Source of the DNA: Prevotella sp.
GTDB taxonomy: Bacteria > Bacteroidota > Bacteroidia > Bacteroidales > Bacteroidaceae
Reading direction: 5' to 3'
Assembly: GCA_017428925.1 (NCBI GenBank)
Contig: JAFRPY010000046.1
Coordinates: 47,850-111,849, forward strand
Length of the DNA: 64,000 nt
Shown here: in pieces, positions 52,942 to 61,037 of the stretch
Layout: each line of letters opens with the position of its first letter
Position numbering within the stretch: position 1 is the stretch's first letter
Program-made: the position numbers and the translations under genes
Notes under the pieces: generated by a model
Seen by the model: only the letters and a program-made list of their open reading frames with translations
Databases searched by the model: none
What the model was told of the DNA's origin: nothing

Positions 52942-53026
52942 GATTTTTTTGTTGCTTTTATAATGACAATATAATGGTAAAGAAGAATATATATGATTTC
53001 ATAATTTTTCGTTATGACAAATAGTA

Positions 53027-53350
53027 ATGAATGGAATAGCTGATATTTTGTCAAGAAGGTCTTTTTTCCGGAAATGCTCTACTTCGGTACTGGCAATGAT
53101 CGCGTTGCCTGCTGTATTTGTTGCATGCGAGAAGGATGACCCTCTTATTGACATCCAGCCTGGATGTCAGGACTGTACCAATGCATGTAAAGGAACATGT
53201 TTCAACTCTTGTAAAGAGACATGTAAAAATACATGCAAGAACTACTGCAGTACAAATTGTTCAACAGGATGTTCTAATGGTTGCCAAGGTTCATGTATGG
53301 GAGATTGCTCATATACGTGCTCAGGTGATTGTGCAGGAACTTCTAGATAA
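53027..53350 (+). CDS. CXXX-repeat RiPP precursor 3, Tat-type leader plus lipobox
   Basis: 107 residues. The leader has SRRSFFRK and a hydrophobic core ending ALPAVFVAC, so it combines a twin-arginine motif with a lipobox (Cys34). The core then has 15 cysteines, mostly spaced by three residues (CKGTCFNSCKETCKNTCKNYC and on). If both signals function, the peptide would be exported folded by Tat and anchored as a lipoprotein. Its leader sequence differs from precursors 1 and 2. Confidence 0.83.
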   Translation: MNGIADILSRRSFFRKCSTSVLAMIALPAVFVACEKDDPLIDIQPGCQDCTNACKGTCFNSCKETCKNTCKNYCSTNCSTGCSNGCQGSCMGDCSYTCSGDCAGTSR

Positions 53351-53368
53351 AAATCAAATAGAACTAAA

Positions 53369-53704
53369 ATGTTAGAAACAAGAAGACAATTTCTTAAAAA
53401 ATGTGCAACCAGAATACTGCCAACAATGGCATTGCTATCTGCACCAAACTTGCTGTTGAATGTGCGGAGTGAATCACCTTCAATGAGTTGCAATGGCAAC
53501 TGTATGGGGTCGTGCAAAAATAGTTGTGCGGGAAGCTGTAAAGGAAGTTGTAGAGGCTGTAGAGGAACCTGCCAAGGGCAGTGTGCCTATTCATGCGAAA
53601 ATAGTTGTGCAAGGTCTTGCGCTATGAATTGTAGCCACAGTTGCCAAGGAACTTCTACAAAAATGTCTGATACAGTTCAGGTCAACAAAGATAGTATCAG
53701 GTGA
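53369..53704 (+). CDS. CXXX-repeat RiPP precursor 4 with Tat-type leader
   Basis: 111 residues. The leader is ETRRQFLKKCATRILPTMALLSAP, and the core has 14 cysteines with CxxxC spacing (CNGNCMGSCKNSCAGSC, then CQGQCAYSCENSC and on), followed by a cysteine-free tail of about 20 residues. It is 18 nt after precursor 3. Four different precursors with one enzyme set suggest a family of related secreted products. Confidence 0.83.
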   Translation: MLETRRQFLKKCATRILPTMALLSAPNLLLNVRSESPSMSCNGNCMGSCKNSCAGSCKGSCRGCRGTCQGQCAYSCENSCARSCAMNCSHSCQGTSTKMSDTVQVNKDSIR

Positions 53705-53754
53705 TAACATTGACTTTCACCCAATCAATAACGATTATATGAAGATAATATAAT

Positions 53755-54030
53755 ATGACAAAGAAACTTGTAGGGCAAGTGACTCCCGAGGAGCGTACAG
53801 AGATTCAGACGCTCTTCGAACGTCGCAACGGATTGAACGAACTAGCAAAGATTCTGACTGTAGATAATGCTGAGTTGTATGAGAAACTTGTGAAGGACTT
53901 GGGCGAGACAGGCACTAAGTTCCAGAGCTGGTGGGACAGGATGGCTGAAAAGTATCAGTGGGAGTCGGCAGAAAACGGGAACTGGGAAATCAACTTTGAT
54001 ACTTGTGAAATCTTATTATTTACAGAATAG
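53755..54030 (+). CDS. CXXX repeat peptide modification system accessory protein
   Basis: 91 residues, soluble and acidic (VTPEERTEIQTLFERRNGLNELAKIL, then WWDRMAEKYQWE, ending NFDTCEILLFTE). It looks like the small protein I remember as the third marker of CXXX-repeat peptide systems; a recognition or chaperone-like role has been assumed but not shown to my knowledge. It ends 4 nt before tatA, which ties the peptide system to the Tat genes. Confidence 0.7.
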   Translation: MTKKLVGQVTPEERTEIQTLFERRNGLNELAKILTVDNAELYEKLVKDLGETGTKFQSWWDRMAEKYQWESAENGNWEINFDTCEILLFTE

Positions 54031-54034
54031 ACGT

Positions 54035-54271
54035 ATGGCCACACAACTATTATTTATCGGCACGACTGAACTGCTCCTTATTGGTGGATTGGCCCTGTTG
54101 CTCTTCGGAGGAAAGAAACTGCCCGAAATGATGAAAGGATTGGGACAGGGTGTGCAGAGTTTTAAGAAGGGCATGAACGAACCTGTCGTAGAGGAACAGG
54201 AAGAAGATACTGACCCCACCCCTGGCCCCTCCCCTACAGGGGTGGGGAATGCTGCGCAAGACGGGCAATGA
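54035..54271 (+). CDS. tatA: Sec-independent translocase subunit TatA
   Basis: 78 residues from 54035 (MATQLLFIGTTELLLIGG). It has one membrane helix and the TatA amphipathic hinge (LLFGGKKLPEMMKGLGQGVQSFKKG). The C-terminal tail DPTPGPSPTGVGNAAQDGQ is encoded by a palindromic repeat (54212-54248), which also makes the ATGA overlap with tatC. No tatB is present, as expected for a minimal Tat system. Its product oligomerises to form the export channel. Confidence 0.93.
   Translation: MATQLLFIGTTELLLIGGLALLLFGGKKLPEMMKGLGQGVQSFKKGMNEPVVEEQEEDTDPTPGPSPTGVGNAAQDGQ
54212..54248 (+). repeat. Palindromic GC-rich repeat, coding copy 6 (tatA)
   Basis: GACCCCACCCCTGG with CCCCTCCCCTACAGGGGTGGGG, in frame at the end of tatA. 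Confidence 0.82.
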
Positions 54272-55062
54272 ACGAGCAGAACGAAAACGAAATGCTGACA
54301 TTTGGCGGGCACTTGGAGGTGTTCCGCCAGATGCTGTTTCGTATTCTTGGAGTTGCCAGTCTGATTGCCGTTGTAATATTCTGCTTCAAGGAATTCACGT
54401 GGGAAATACTCATGGCTCCGAGCGAGTGGAATTTCTGCACGTATCGATGGTTGGAATCGGTTATGCAAACAATTGGCATTGATTTCCACTTCAAGGAGTT
54501 CCATGTGGAAATGATAGCTACCGACTTGTCGAGCCAGTTCATGACGCATATCACTACGGCGGTCTATCTGGGACTGCTTGGGACTTCACCTTATATTTTA
54601 TATGAGCTGTTCCGCTTCATTTCACCCGCCCTGTATGAGAATGAGCGGCGGTATTCGGTGCAGGTGGCAGGCATCATCTACGTGCTGTTCCTGCTGGGCG
54701 TGCTGATGTCCTACTTCGTGCTGTTCCCTATCTCGTTCCGTTTCCTCGGAACATACAGTGTTTCGGCAAAGGTGGTGAGCAACATTACGCTTGATTCGTA
54801 TATCTCTACGTTTGTCTCGCTGACATTAGTCATGGGCGTGGTGTTTCAGTTGCCCGTCATTGCGTTCTTCCTTGGCAAGTTGGGTATCGTCACTTCCGAT
54901 TTGCTTGCCCGTTATCGCAAGCATTCATTCATCGTCATCATGTTGGTTGCTGCTATCATCACCCCGCCGGACCTGATGACTTTGATTCTCGTCACCATTC
55001 CGCTCTATCTGCTCTATGAAGTCAGCATCCGCGTTGTGAAATGGGTAGAGCCGAAAGATTGA
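54268..55062 (+). CDS. tatC: Sec-independent translocase subunit TatC
   Basis: 264 residues with six membrane segments. Family markers: a charged N-terminus with FGGHLEVFRQMLFR, DLSSQFMTHITTAVYLGLLGTSPY, the conserved FISPALYENERRY before helix 3, and ITPPDLMTLILVTIPLYLLYE near the end. TatC binds the twin-arginine signal, so the four precursors and any other Tat substrates of the cell depend on it. It overlaps tatA by 4 nt. Confidence 0.95.
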   Translation: MNEQNENEMLTFGGHLEVFRQMLFRILGVASLIAVVIFCFKEFTWEILMAPSEWNFCTYRWLESVMQTIGIDFHFKEFHVEMIATDLSSQFMTHITTAVYLGLLGTSPYILYELFRFISPALYENERRYSVQVAGIIYVLFLLGVLMSYFVLFPISFRFLGTYSVSAKVVSNITLDSYISTFVSLTLVMGVVFQLPVIAFFLGKLGIVTSDLLARYRKHSFIVIMLVAAIITPPDLMTLILVTIPLYLLYEVSIRVVKWVEPKD

Positions 55063-55114
55063 ATGATCATGGGAATCGAGGGGATAGATTGATTCACAGT
55101 GAAATGAACACGTT

Positions 55115-55154
55115 GCGGGAAGCCGCGCCGACAACCTCGGCCTTGGTTTCCCGC
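55115..55154. terminator. Hairpin between tatC and the toxin gene
   Basis: GCGGGAAGCC and GGTTTCCCGC can pair around an inner CCGACAACCTCGG hairpin. It lies between convergent genes and could end both transcripts. Confidence 0.6.
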
Positions 55155-55175
55155 CCTTTGCGGTTTGTCCGCTCT

Positions 55176-55466
55176 TTATCTTCTCTTTTTTCCGAACAGG
55201 TCGGAGTGCGTTCCTGTACCAGTAAACAGAAGTGTCAGTTCCATGTTGTTTTGCTCCCATATCAGCAGCCAGTCAGGTTTCAGGTGGCACTCCCAGCAGC
55301 CGGCATAATTGCCCGTCAATTTGTGGGGCAGATACTCGACGGGAAGTTTCCCGTTGGCTTCAAGCAGACGTACAGCTGTCTTGAGCAGTTCCATGTCAAG
55401 CCCACGCTTACGGCACCTCTCCGTGTCCTTACGGAAGGTGTGGGTCATCCGAACCTCGTACTTCAT
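55176..55466 (-). CDS. RelE/YafQ-family type II toxin
   Basis: 96 residues of the YafQ-like RelE fold (KYEVRMTHTFRKDTERCRKRG, LPHKLTGNYAGCWECHLKPDWLLIW, LLFTGTGTHSDLF). Such proteins cut mRNA on the ribosome and are neutralised by their antitoxin, encoded 3 nt upstream. The conserved His and Phe of the C-terminal strand are present. A plain stabilisation role or a stress response is possible. Confidence 0.9.
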   Translation of the reverse strand: MKYEVRMTHTFRKDTERCRKRGLDMELLKTAVRLLEANGKLPVEYLPHKLTGNYAGCWECHLKPDWLLIWEQNNMELTLLFTGTGTHSDLFGKKRR

Positions 55467-55469
55467 TCG

Positions 55470-55673
55470 TCAGATTCCTAACGATTTGAACATTTCGTCA
55501 GCCGATTCGAACTTTTCAACTCTGCCTTCGCGGATGTCGTCCTGCGAGCGCTCGTAACTGCTCTTCTTTGTCGGATTGACTTTCTTAACGAGTACGCCCA
55601 ACGCCTGCAAGTAGCGTATCAGCGCCTTGCCACTGGTGGTACGCTCGTTCAACGTAATGGTGTATGTTGCCAT
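55470..55673 (-). CDS. Antitoxin of the RelE/YafQ pair
   Basis: 67 residues starting at 55673 (MATYTITLNERTTSGKALIRYL); the frame is open from 55730 but the -7 box (55697-55705) lies in between. The N-terminal residues look like a ribbon-helix-helix or Phd-like DNA-binding segment and the C-terminus (SYERSQDDIREGRVEKFESADEMFKSLGI) is the acidic toxin-binding arm. It should repress its own promoter. Confidence 0.82.
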   Translation of the reverse strand: MATYTITLNERTTSGKALIRYLQALGVLVKKVNPTKKSSYERSQDDIREGRVEKFESADEMFKSLGI

Positions 55674-55696
55674 AATCTTCTTTTTATGATTCTGCG

Positions 55697-55705
55697 GCAA
55701 AGGTA
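55697..55705 (-). promoter_or_regulatory. -7 box of the toxin-antitoxin operon
   Basis: TACCTTTGC on the minus strand, 24 nt before the antitoxin start. The -33 region is not recognisable. Confidence 0.55.
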
Positions 55706-55729
55706 CAAAAAAATTCCGAATTACCTTCA

Positions 55730-55929
55730 TCTTTGCCCCCGCCTTTTATATATTTTAGGTGAAATCGGGCATCGGGCATCTTCAGCATACGTATCATCAA
55801 AACAAAGCGGGAGTTGTGTCGACATCTTGTCTGTCTTGGCTCCCCACCCTTGTTTTTCTACGTTGTTCAAATCATACCGCCACGCCGGTTTTAAGGAAAA
55901 ATGGAAAACAGGAAAATTTCCGATGCCCG
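55730..55929. other. Intergenic stretch between the antitoxin promoter and the hairpin array
   Basis: About 200 bases without a convincing gene. It contains a short direct repeat ATCGGGCATCGGGCATC near 55768-55785 and nothing else of note. Confidence 0.4.
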
Positions 55930-56041
55930 ACTGCTCCTTATTTGCAGTAAAACTGCTCTTTATTTGCGGAAAAACTGCTCTTTATTTGCGGAAAAACTGC
56001 TCCTTATCAGCAGTATTACTGCAAATGAGGAGCAGTTTTTT
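55930..56041. repeat. Array of 22-bp hairpin units, locus B
   Basis: Units start at 55930, 55952, 55974 and 55996, exactly 22 bp apart, each beginning ACTGCTC and carrying TTTGCAG or TTTGCGG (consensus ACTGCTCCTTATTTGCAGT). The last is followed by an inverted copy (GGAGCAGT at 56029-56036) and a T run, so it can act as a terminator, on the minus strand for cysS. Same architecture as at 18072-18157. Confidence 0.87.
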
Positions 56042-56088
56042 ATTAAAACCGAAGTCGCTGAACCGTGGGAGAAGGTTTCTCCCGTGGT

Positions 56089-57573
56089 TTATTTATTCAG
56101 CTTCCAGGTTGCACCGTCTTTGGTGTCTTTCACCTCGAAACCGGCGGCGGCAAGCTCGTCGCGAATCTGGTCGCTGGTAGCCCAATCCTTGTTGGCCTTG
56201 GCCTTTGCACGGAGCGAGAGCACCATGTCGACCACTTTTCCGTAAGCTTCCTCGCGGGCATCGTTGTTGGCACCCTTGTCGTTGCGCAGACCGAGCAGGT
56301 CGAAGGCAAAGAGGTGCATCACCTCCTTGAGTTCCTGCAGGCATTCGGCACAGATTGTGGCCTTATGGTCGACCAGCGAGTTGACGGTATGGCAGGCTTC
56401 GAAAAGATTGCTGATGACAATTTGCGTCTGCAAGTCGTCGTTCATGGCATCGAAGCATTTTTCGCGCAATGATTTCACCAGCTGTTCCGTCTGCGGGTCG
56501 CACTTGTCGGCAGGGACGATACGCTCCAGGTTGTCGATGGCGTCCATGAGTCGTTCAAGTCCTTTCTCGGCTGCCTTCAGCGCATCGTTAGAGAAGTCGA
56601 CGGTGCTGCGGTAATGGGCCGACAGGATGAAGAATCGGATGGTCATGGGCGAATATGCCTGGTCAAGATTTTTGTTCGAACCAGTGAAGAATTCTTCCAG
56701 CGTGATGAAGTTGCCCAGCGACTTGCCCATCTTCTGTCCGTTGATGGTAATCATGTTGTTGTGCATCCAGTATTTCACCATGTCGTCGCCCTGCGAGGCC
56801 ACGCTCTGCGCAATCTCGCATTCGTGATGGGGGAAGACAAGGTCCATGCCGCCGCCGTGGATGTCGAAATGTTCGCCCAGGTATTTGCGGCCCATGGCCG
56901 TACATTCGCAATGCCATCCGGGGAAGCCGTCGCTCCAGGGCGAGGGCCAGCGCATGATATGCTCTGCCGAGGCTTTTTTCCAGAGGGCGAAGTCGGCCTG
57001 GTTTTTCTTCTCGCCCACACCGCTCAGGTCGCGGCTGGCGTCCTTGATGTTTTCCAGCGAACGGCCCGACAGGCGGCCATATTGATATTTCTCGTTATAT
57101 TTTTCGATGTCGAAATAGATGCTGCCGTTCGACTCGTATGCAAAACCGTTGTTGAGAATCTGCTGCACCAGTTGCTGCTGCTCGATGATATGACCGGTGG
57201 CATGGGGTTCAATCGACGGAGGCAGCACGTTGAGAGCTTCCATGGCCTGATGGTAGCGGTTGGTGTAATACTGCGCTATCTCCATCGGCTCCAGCTGCTC
57301 CAGCCGGGCTTTTTTCTCTATCTTGTCGTCGCCTTCGTCGGCATCGTGCTCCAGATGGCCCACGTCGGTGATGTTGCGCACGTAGCGCACCTTATAGCCT
57401 AAATGCTTCAGATATCGGAAAAGGATGTCGAAAGTGATGGCCGGGCGGGCATGTCCCAGATGGGGATCGCCATAGACGGTTGGTCCGCAGACATACATTC
57501 CCACGTTTGGCGCATGCAGCGGCTCGAAGCGTTCTTTCTGTCGGTGCAGGGTATTGTAAATTAGAAATGCCAT
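56089..57573 (-). CDS. cysS: Cysteinyl-tRNA synthetase
   Basis: 494 residues, class I synthetase. It has the HIGH-type motif [15 protein letters not shown], the zinc-binding HCECTAMG region, KMGKS in [13 protein letters not shown] and the C-terminal helical domain. It charges tRNA-Cys. It is the last gene before the 22-bp hairpin array and is read as a single gene, with a GAGTTTATGAGTTT microsatellite upstream of its start. Confidence 0.96.
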   Translation of the reverse strand: MAFLIYNTLHRQKERFEPLHAPNVGMYVCGPTVYGDPHLGHARPAITFDILFRYLKHLGYKVRYVRNITDVGHLEHDADEGDDKIEKKARLEQLEPMEIAQYYTNRYHQAMEALNVLPPSIEPHATGHIIEQQQLVQQILNNGFAYESNGSIYFDIEKYNEKYQYGRLSGRSLENIKDASRDLSGVGEKKNQADFALWKKASAEHIMRWPSPWSDGFPGWHCECTAMGRKYLGEHFDIHGGGMDLVFPHHECEIAQSVASQGDDMVKYWMHNNMITINGQKMGKSLGNFITLEEFFTGSNKNLDQAYSPMTIRFFILSAHYRSTVDFSNDALKAAEKGLERLMDAIDNLERIVPADKCDPQTEQLVKSLREKCFDAMNDDLQTQIVISNLFEACHTVNSLVDHKATICAECLQELKEVMHLFAFDLLGLRNDKGANNDAREEAYGKVVDMVLSLRAKAKANKDWATSDQIRDELAAAGFEVKDTKDGATWKLNK

Positions 57574-57575
57574 TA

Positions 57576-57622
57576 TCGTTGTGAGTTTATGAGTTTCGTG
57601 AGTTTATGAGTTTATGAGTTTT
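57576..57622 (-). repeat. GTGAGTTTATGAGTTT microsatellite upstream of cysS
   Basis: Four to five variants of the unit GAGTTTAT lie directly before the cysS start. Related tracts occur after proC (27925-27968) and after the GNAT gene (32095-32125). Confidence 0.7.
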
Positions 57623-57750
57623 TATTGGTCGCTTCGCTCGAAATTATATTTAAAATTCTATTTAAAATTCTCTAGACTTTTTCGCCAACGTATTATAAAC
57701 ATAATTTTAAATTCAATTTCAAGGGCGAAGCCCGCCCAAAAATCTTCATT

Positions 57751-59034
57751 TTAAATCTTATCCAGCGCCTGCTTCAGGTCGTCGATGATATCGTTGACAT
57801 CCTCGATGCCGACGCTCAGACGAATCAGGTCGGGGGCCACACCGGCCTCACGCAACTGCTCGTCGCTGAGTTGGCGGTGGGTATGACTGGCGGGATGGAG
57901 CACACAGGTGCGTGCATCGGCCACATGGGTGACGATGGCAATCATATCCAGCGAGTCCATAAATTTGATGGCGGTGTTGCGGTCGCCCTTCACACCGAAG
58001 GCCATCACGCCACACGAGCCGTTGGGCAGATATTTCTGTGCACGCTCGTAGTTGGGATCACTTTTCAGTCCGCTGTAGTGAACCCATGCCACCTTCGGAT
58101 GAGCCTCAAGGAACTCTGCCACCTGCTGGGCGTTGCAGCAGTGCTGCGGCATACGCAGATGGAGCGTTTCCAGTCCGAGGTTCAGCAAGAAGGCATTCTG
58201 CGGTCCGGGAATGCTGCCCAGGTCGCGCATCAGCTGGCTGACCAGTTTCGTCGTATAGGCCATTTTTCCGAAAGCCTTCGTGTAGGTCAGTCCGTGATAG
58301 CTCTCGTCGGGTGTGGTCAGTCCGGGGAATTTTTCGGCATGGGCTTCCCAGTCGAAGTTTCCGCTGTCCACCACACAACCGCCCACCTGCGTGGCATGGC
58401 CGTCCATGTATTTGGTGGTGCTATGGGTAACTATGTCGCAACCCCACTCGAAAGGACGGCAGTTGATGGGGGTGGCAAATGTGTTGTCGATAATGAGGGG
58501 CACGCCGTTGTGATGGGCTATACGGGCAAACTTCTCGATGTCGAGAACATTGCATCCCGGATTGGTAATCGTCTCGCCAAACAACAGCTTGGTGTTGGGA
58601 CGGAAAGCAGCCTGAATCTCTTCCTCCGATGCTTCGGGATTGACGAACGTGCAGTCGATGCCCAGTTTCTTCATCGTCACACCGAAGAGGTTGAACGTTC
58701 CCCCGTAAATCTCGTTCGACGTCACAAAATGGTCGCCGGCCTGACAGATATTGAAGACGGCATAGAAGTTGGCCGCCTGACCGCTGCTGGTAAGCATGGC
58801 CCCCACACCACCTTCAAGCGCGGCAATCTTGCTGGCAACGGCATCGTTGGTGGGATTTTGCAGACGGGTGTAGAAATAGCCCTCCTTCTTCAGGTCGAAG
58901 AGCATGGCCATCTCCTCCGAATTATCATATTTGAACGTCGTACTCTGGATGATGGGCAACACGCGCGGGTCGCCATTCTTGGGTTGCCATCCTGCCTGTA
59001 CGCAGAGGGTGGCGGTTCTGAGATTCTTTTTCAT
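57751..59034 (-). CDS. metY: O-acetylhomoserine sulfhydrylase
   Basis: 427 residues, Cys/Met metabolism PLP enzyme. Motifs are LRTATLCVQAGWQP, the PLP lysine in THSTTKYMDGHATQVGG and GAMLTSSGQAAN. It adds sulfide to O-acetylhomoserine to make homocysteine in the direct pathway to methionine, or acts on related substrates. It follows a TACTTTTGC box on the minus strand at 59094-59102. No riboswitch was recognised in its leader of about 55 nt. Confidence 0.9.
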   Translation of the reverse strand: MKKNLRTATLCVQAGWQPKNGDPRVLPIIQSTTFKYDNSEEMAMLFDLKKEGYFYTRLQNPTNDAVASKIAALEGGVGAMLTSSGQAANFYAVFNICQAGDHFVTSNEIYGGTFNLFGVTMKKLGIDCTFVNPEASEEEIQAAFRPNTKLLFGETITNPGCNVLDIEKFARIAHHNGVPLIIDNTFATPINCRPFEWGCDIVTHSTTKYMDGHATQVGGCVVDSGNFDWEAHAEKFPGLTTPDESYHGLTYTKAFGKMAYTTKLVSQLMRDLGSIPGPQNAFLLNLGLETLHLRMPQHCCNAQQVAEFLEAHPKVAWVHYSGLKSDPNYERAQKYLPNGSCGVMAFGVKGDRNTAIKFMDSLDMIAIVTHVADARTCVLHPASHTHRQLSDEQLREAGVAPDLIRLSVGIEDVNDIIDDLKQALDKI

Positions 59035-59358
59035 TTTCTTCTGGTTTTGGTGCTCACATCCGTTAAGCGGCTGATTTGCAGCTGCAAAAGTACAAACTTT
59101 TTCTCAATAATCCACTCTTTGCCCTAATAATTTACAAAAAATAAGGTTATGCGGTTTTCTTAAAACAAAAATCTTCAAAAATCTAACATAAATCTTCCCT
59201 TAAGCGCTCAGCATGGCAAGAAAGAGCAATTCCAAAAAATATATTTGGAGGATTTTTGTAGATTTTTGTCCAGATTACGCCAAACCATTTTTTGCATTAT
59301 CTTTTCATAAGAAAAGGCTGCACTCGGAAATACAAAAGCAAAAAAAATAAATTTTTGT
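59035..59358. other. Divergent intergenic region between metY and the CoA-transferase gene
   Basis: It holds the metY -7 box on the minus strand (59094-59102) and a 37-bp AT-rich sequence (59157-59193) that recurs as a direct repeat behind the CoA-transferase gene (61038-61075). A TTTTTGTAGATTTTTG tract lies near 59253-59270. No gene is visible. Confidence 0.5.
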
Positions 59359-59389
59359 TTTGTTATTTCTCTTGTTTAGATTATCTTTG
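59359..59389 (+). promoter_or_regulatory. Promoter of the CoA-transferase gene
   Basis: TTTG (59359-59362), 19 nt, TATCTTTG (59382-59389), an exact consensus pair with the start codon 29 nt further. Confidence 0.85.
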
Positions 59390-59417
59390 CACACACAAAA
59401 CGTTAAACATTCAAATC

Positions 59418-60926
59418 ATGGGTTATACACTACTGACAGCCGCCGAGGCTGCCGCAATGATCAAGCACAATGAGAACATCGCCCTTAGCGGATTCACACC
59501 AGCCGGTGTGGCTAAGGCAGTAACCAAGGAACTGGCCAAGATTGCAGTGGCCGAACACGAAGCCGGACGCGAGTTCAAGGTGGGCATCTTCACGGGTGCC
59601 AGCACCGGACAGTCTACCGACGGTGACCTGGCCAACGCGCAGGCCATCAAGTATCGTGCTCCTTACACCACGAATCCCGATTTCCGCAAGCATGTGAACT
59701 TGGGCGAAATCCCCTACAACGACCTGCACCTGAGCCACATGGCACAGGAGCTGCGCTATGGTTTCTATGGCCAGGTGGACTGGGCCATCCTCGAGGTCTG
59801 CGACATCGAGGAGGTGGGCGACGACTATCATGTCTACCTCACGGCTGCCGGCGGCATCTCGCCCACGGCTGCCCGTCTGGCAAAGAAAGTGATTCTGGAG
59901 CTTAACTCGTTCCACAACCCCAATGCCAAATACCTCCACGACGTCTACGAGCCGCTGGATCCCCCCTACCGCAAACCCATCCCCATCTTCAACGTCAGCG
60001 ACCGCATCGGTGTGCCCTACGTCTCTATCCCCAAGGAGAAGGTGGTGGGCGTAGTGGAATGCAACATCCCCGACGAGGCACGCGCCTTCAAGGACAGCGA
60101 CCCCGTGACCGACCGCATCGGCTATCTGACGGCTGAGTTCCTCGTCGACGAACTCCATGCCGGACGCATCCCCAAGGAATTCCTGCCACTGCAGAGCGGC
60201 GTGGGCTCCACGGCCAACGCCATCCTCGGCGCACTGGGCCAGGACAAGCACGTGCCCGACTTCAACATCTACACCGAAGTGCTGCAGGATGCCGTGGTGG
60301 ACATGATGCTCCACGGCCGCGTGAAAGACGCCTCGGCTTGCTCGCTGACTGTATCGAACGCCTGTCTGAAACAGGTATACGACAATATGGACTACTTCAA
60401 GAACCACCTGACGCTGCGCCAGAGTGAAATCTCGAACCATCCGGCCGTGATTCGCCGCCTGGGCGTGATTGCCATCAACACCGCCATCGAGGTGGACATC
60501 TATGGTAATGCCAACTCTACCCACATCAGCGGCACGAAGATGATGAACGGTATCGGCGGTTCGGGCGACTTCATCCGCAACGCCTATCTCTCCATCTTCA
60601 CCTGTCCGTCGGTGGCCAAAGGCGGTCTCATCTCGAGCGTCGTTCCGTTCGTTACCCACCAGGATTCCTCAGAGCACGACGTGAACGTAATCGTCACCGA
60701 ACAGGGCGTTGCCGACCTGCGCGGCAAGAGTCCCATGCAGCGTGCACAGACCATCATCGAGAACTGCGCACACCCCGACTACAAGCAGCTGCTCTGGGAC
60801 TACCTGAAGCTGGGAACCGGCGGTCATACCCGCCACTGCCTCACCGCAGCCTTCGCCATGCACGACACGCTGGCCCGCAAGGGTGACATGCACCTGACAG
60901 ATTTCTCGGAATACATCAAGGAATAA
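59418..60926 (+). CDS. Acetyl-CoA hydrolase/succinate CoA-transferase
   Basis: 502 residues from 59418 (MGYTLLTAAEAAAMIKHNENIALSGFTPAGVAKAV); the longer frame from 59292 crosses the promoter and is discarded. Family motifs are GVGSTANAILGALGQ and the C-terminal NGIGGSGDFIRNAYLS. Members move CoA between acetate and succinate or hydrolyse acetyl-CoA. In anaerobic succinate or propionate fermenters the succinyl-CoA:acetate CoA-transferase role is the more likely one. Confidence 0.9.
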   Translation: MGYTLLTAAEAAAMIKHNENIALSGFTPAGVAKAVTKELAKIAVAEHEAGREFKVGIFTGASTGQSTDGDLANAQAIKYRAPYTTNPDFRKHVNLGEIPYNDLHLSHMAQELRYGFYGQVDWAILEVCDIEEVGDDYHVYLTAAGGISPTAARLAKKVILELNSFHNPNAKYLHDVYEPLDPPYRKPIPIFNVSDRIGVPYVSIPKEKVVGVVECNIPDEARAFKDSDPVTDRIGYLTAEFLVDELHAGRIPKEFLPLQSGVGSTANAILGALGQDKHVPDFNIYTEVLQDAVVDMMLHGRVKDASACSLTVSNACLKQVYDNMDYFKNHLTLRQSEISNHPAVIRRLGVIAINTAIEVDIYGNANSTHISGTKMMNGIGGSGDFIRNAYLSIFTCPSVAKGGLISSVVPFVTHQDSSEHDVNVIVTEQGVADLRGKSPMQRAQTIIENCAHPDYKQLLWDYLKLGTGGHTRHCLTAAFAMHDTLARKGDMHLTDFSEYIKE

Positions 60927-60954
60927 TAACAAGCAACAAACCTAACTAACAGGC

Positions 60955-60990
60955 GAGGCGGGCTTCCATCACGGAAGTCCGCCTCTTACG
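60955..60990 (+). terminator. Terminator of the CoA-transferase gene
   Basis: GAGGCGGGCTTCC pairs with GGAAGTCCGCCTC around a short loop; the following sequence is only weakly T-rich. Confidence 0.7.
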
Positions 60991-61037
60991 TTACTGTCAA
61001 CACTAACCATTCCAGACTAAAACTCTGCACCTCGCCA

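Noticed and set aside
55930-56041. CRISPR array
   Set aside because: The 22-bp units are directly contiguous with no unique spacers, and no cas gene is present. It is a tandem hairpin repeat.
59035-59102. SAM riboswitch in the metY leader
   Set aside because: The leader is only about 55 nt and none of the SAM riboswitch core patterns I know can be found.
57871-59127. Plus-strand frame of 418 codons opposite metY
   Set aside because: metY on the minus strand has clear PLP motifs; the antisense frame has no recognisable domain.
59430-60659. Minus-strand frame of 409 codons opposite the CoA-transferase gene
   Set aside because: The plus-strand gene has promoter, start and family motifs; the minus frame is the mirror of its codon bias.
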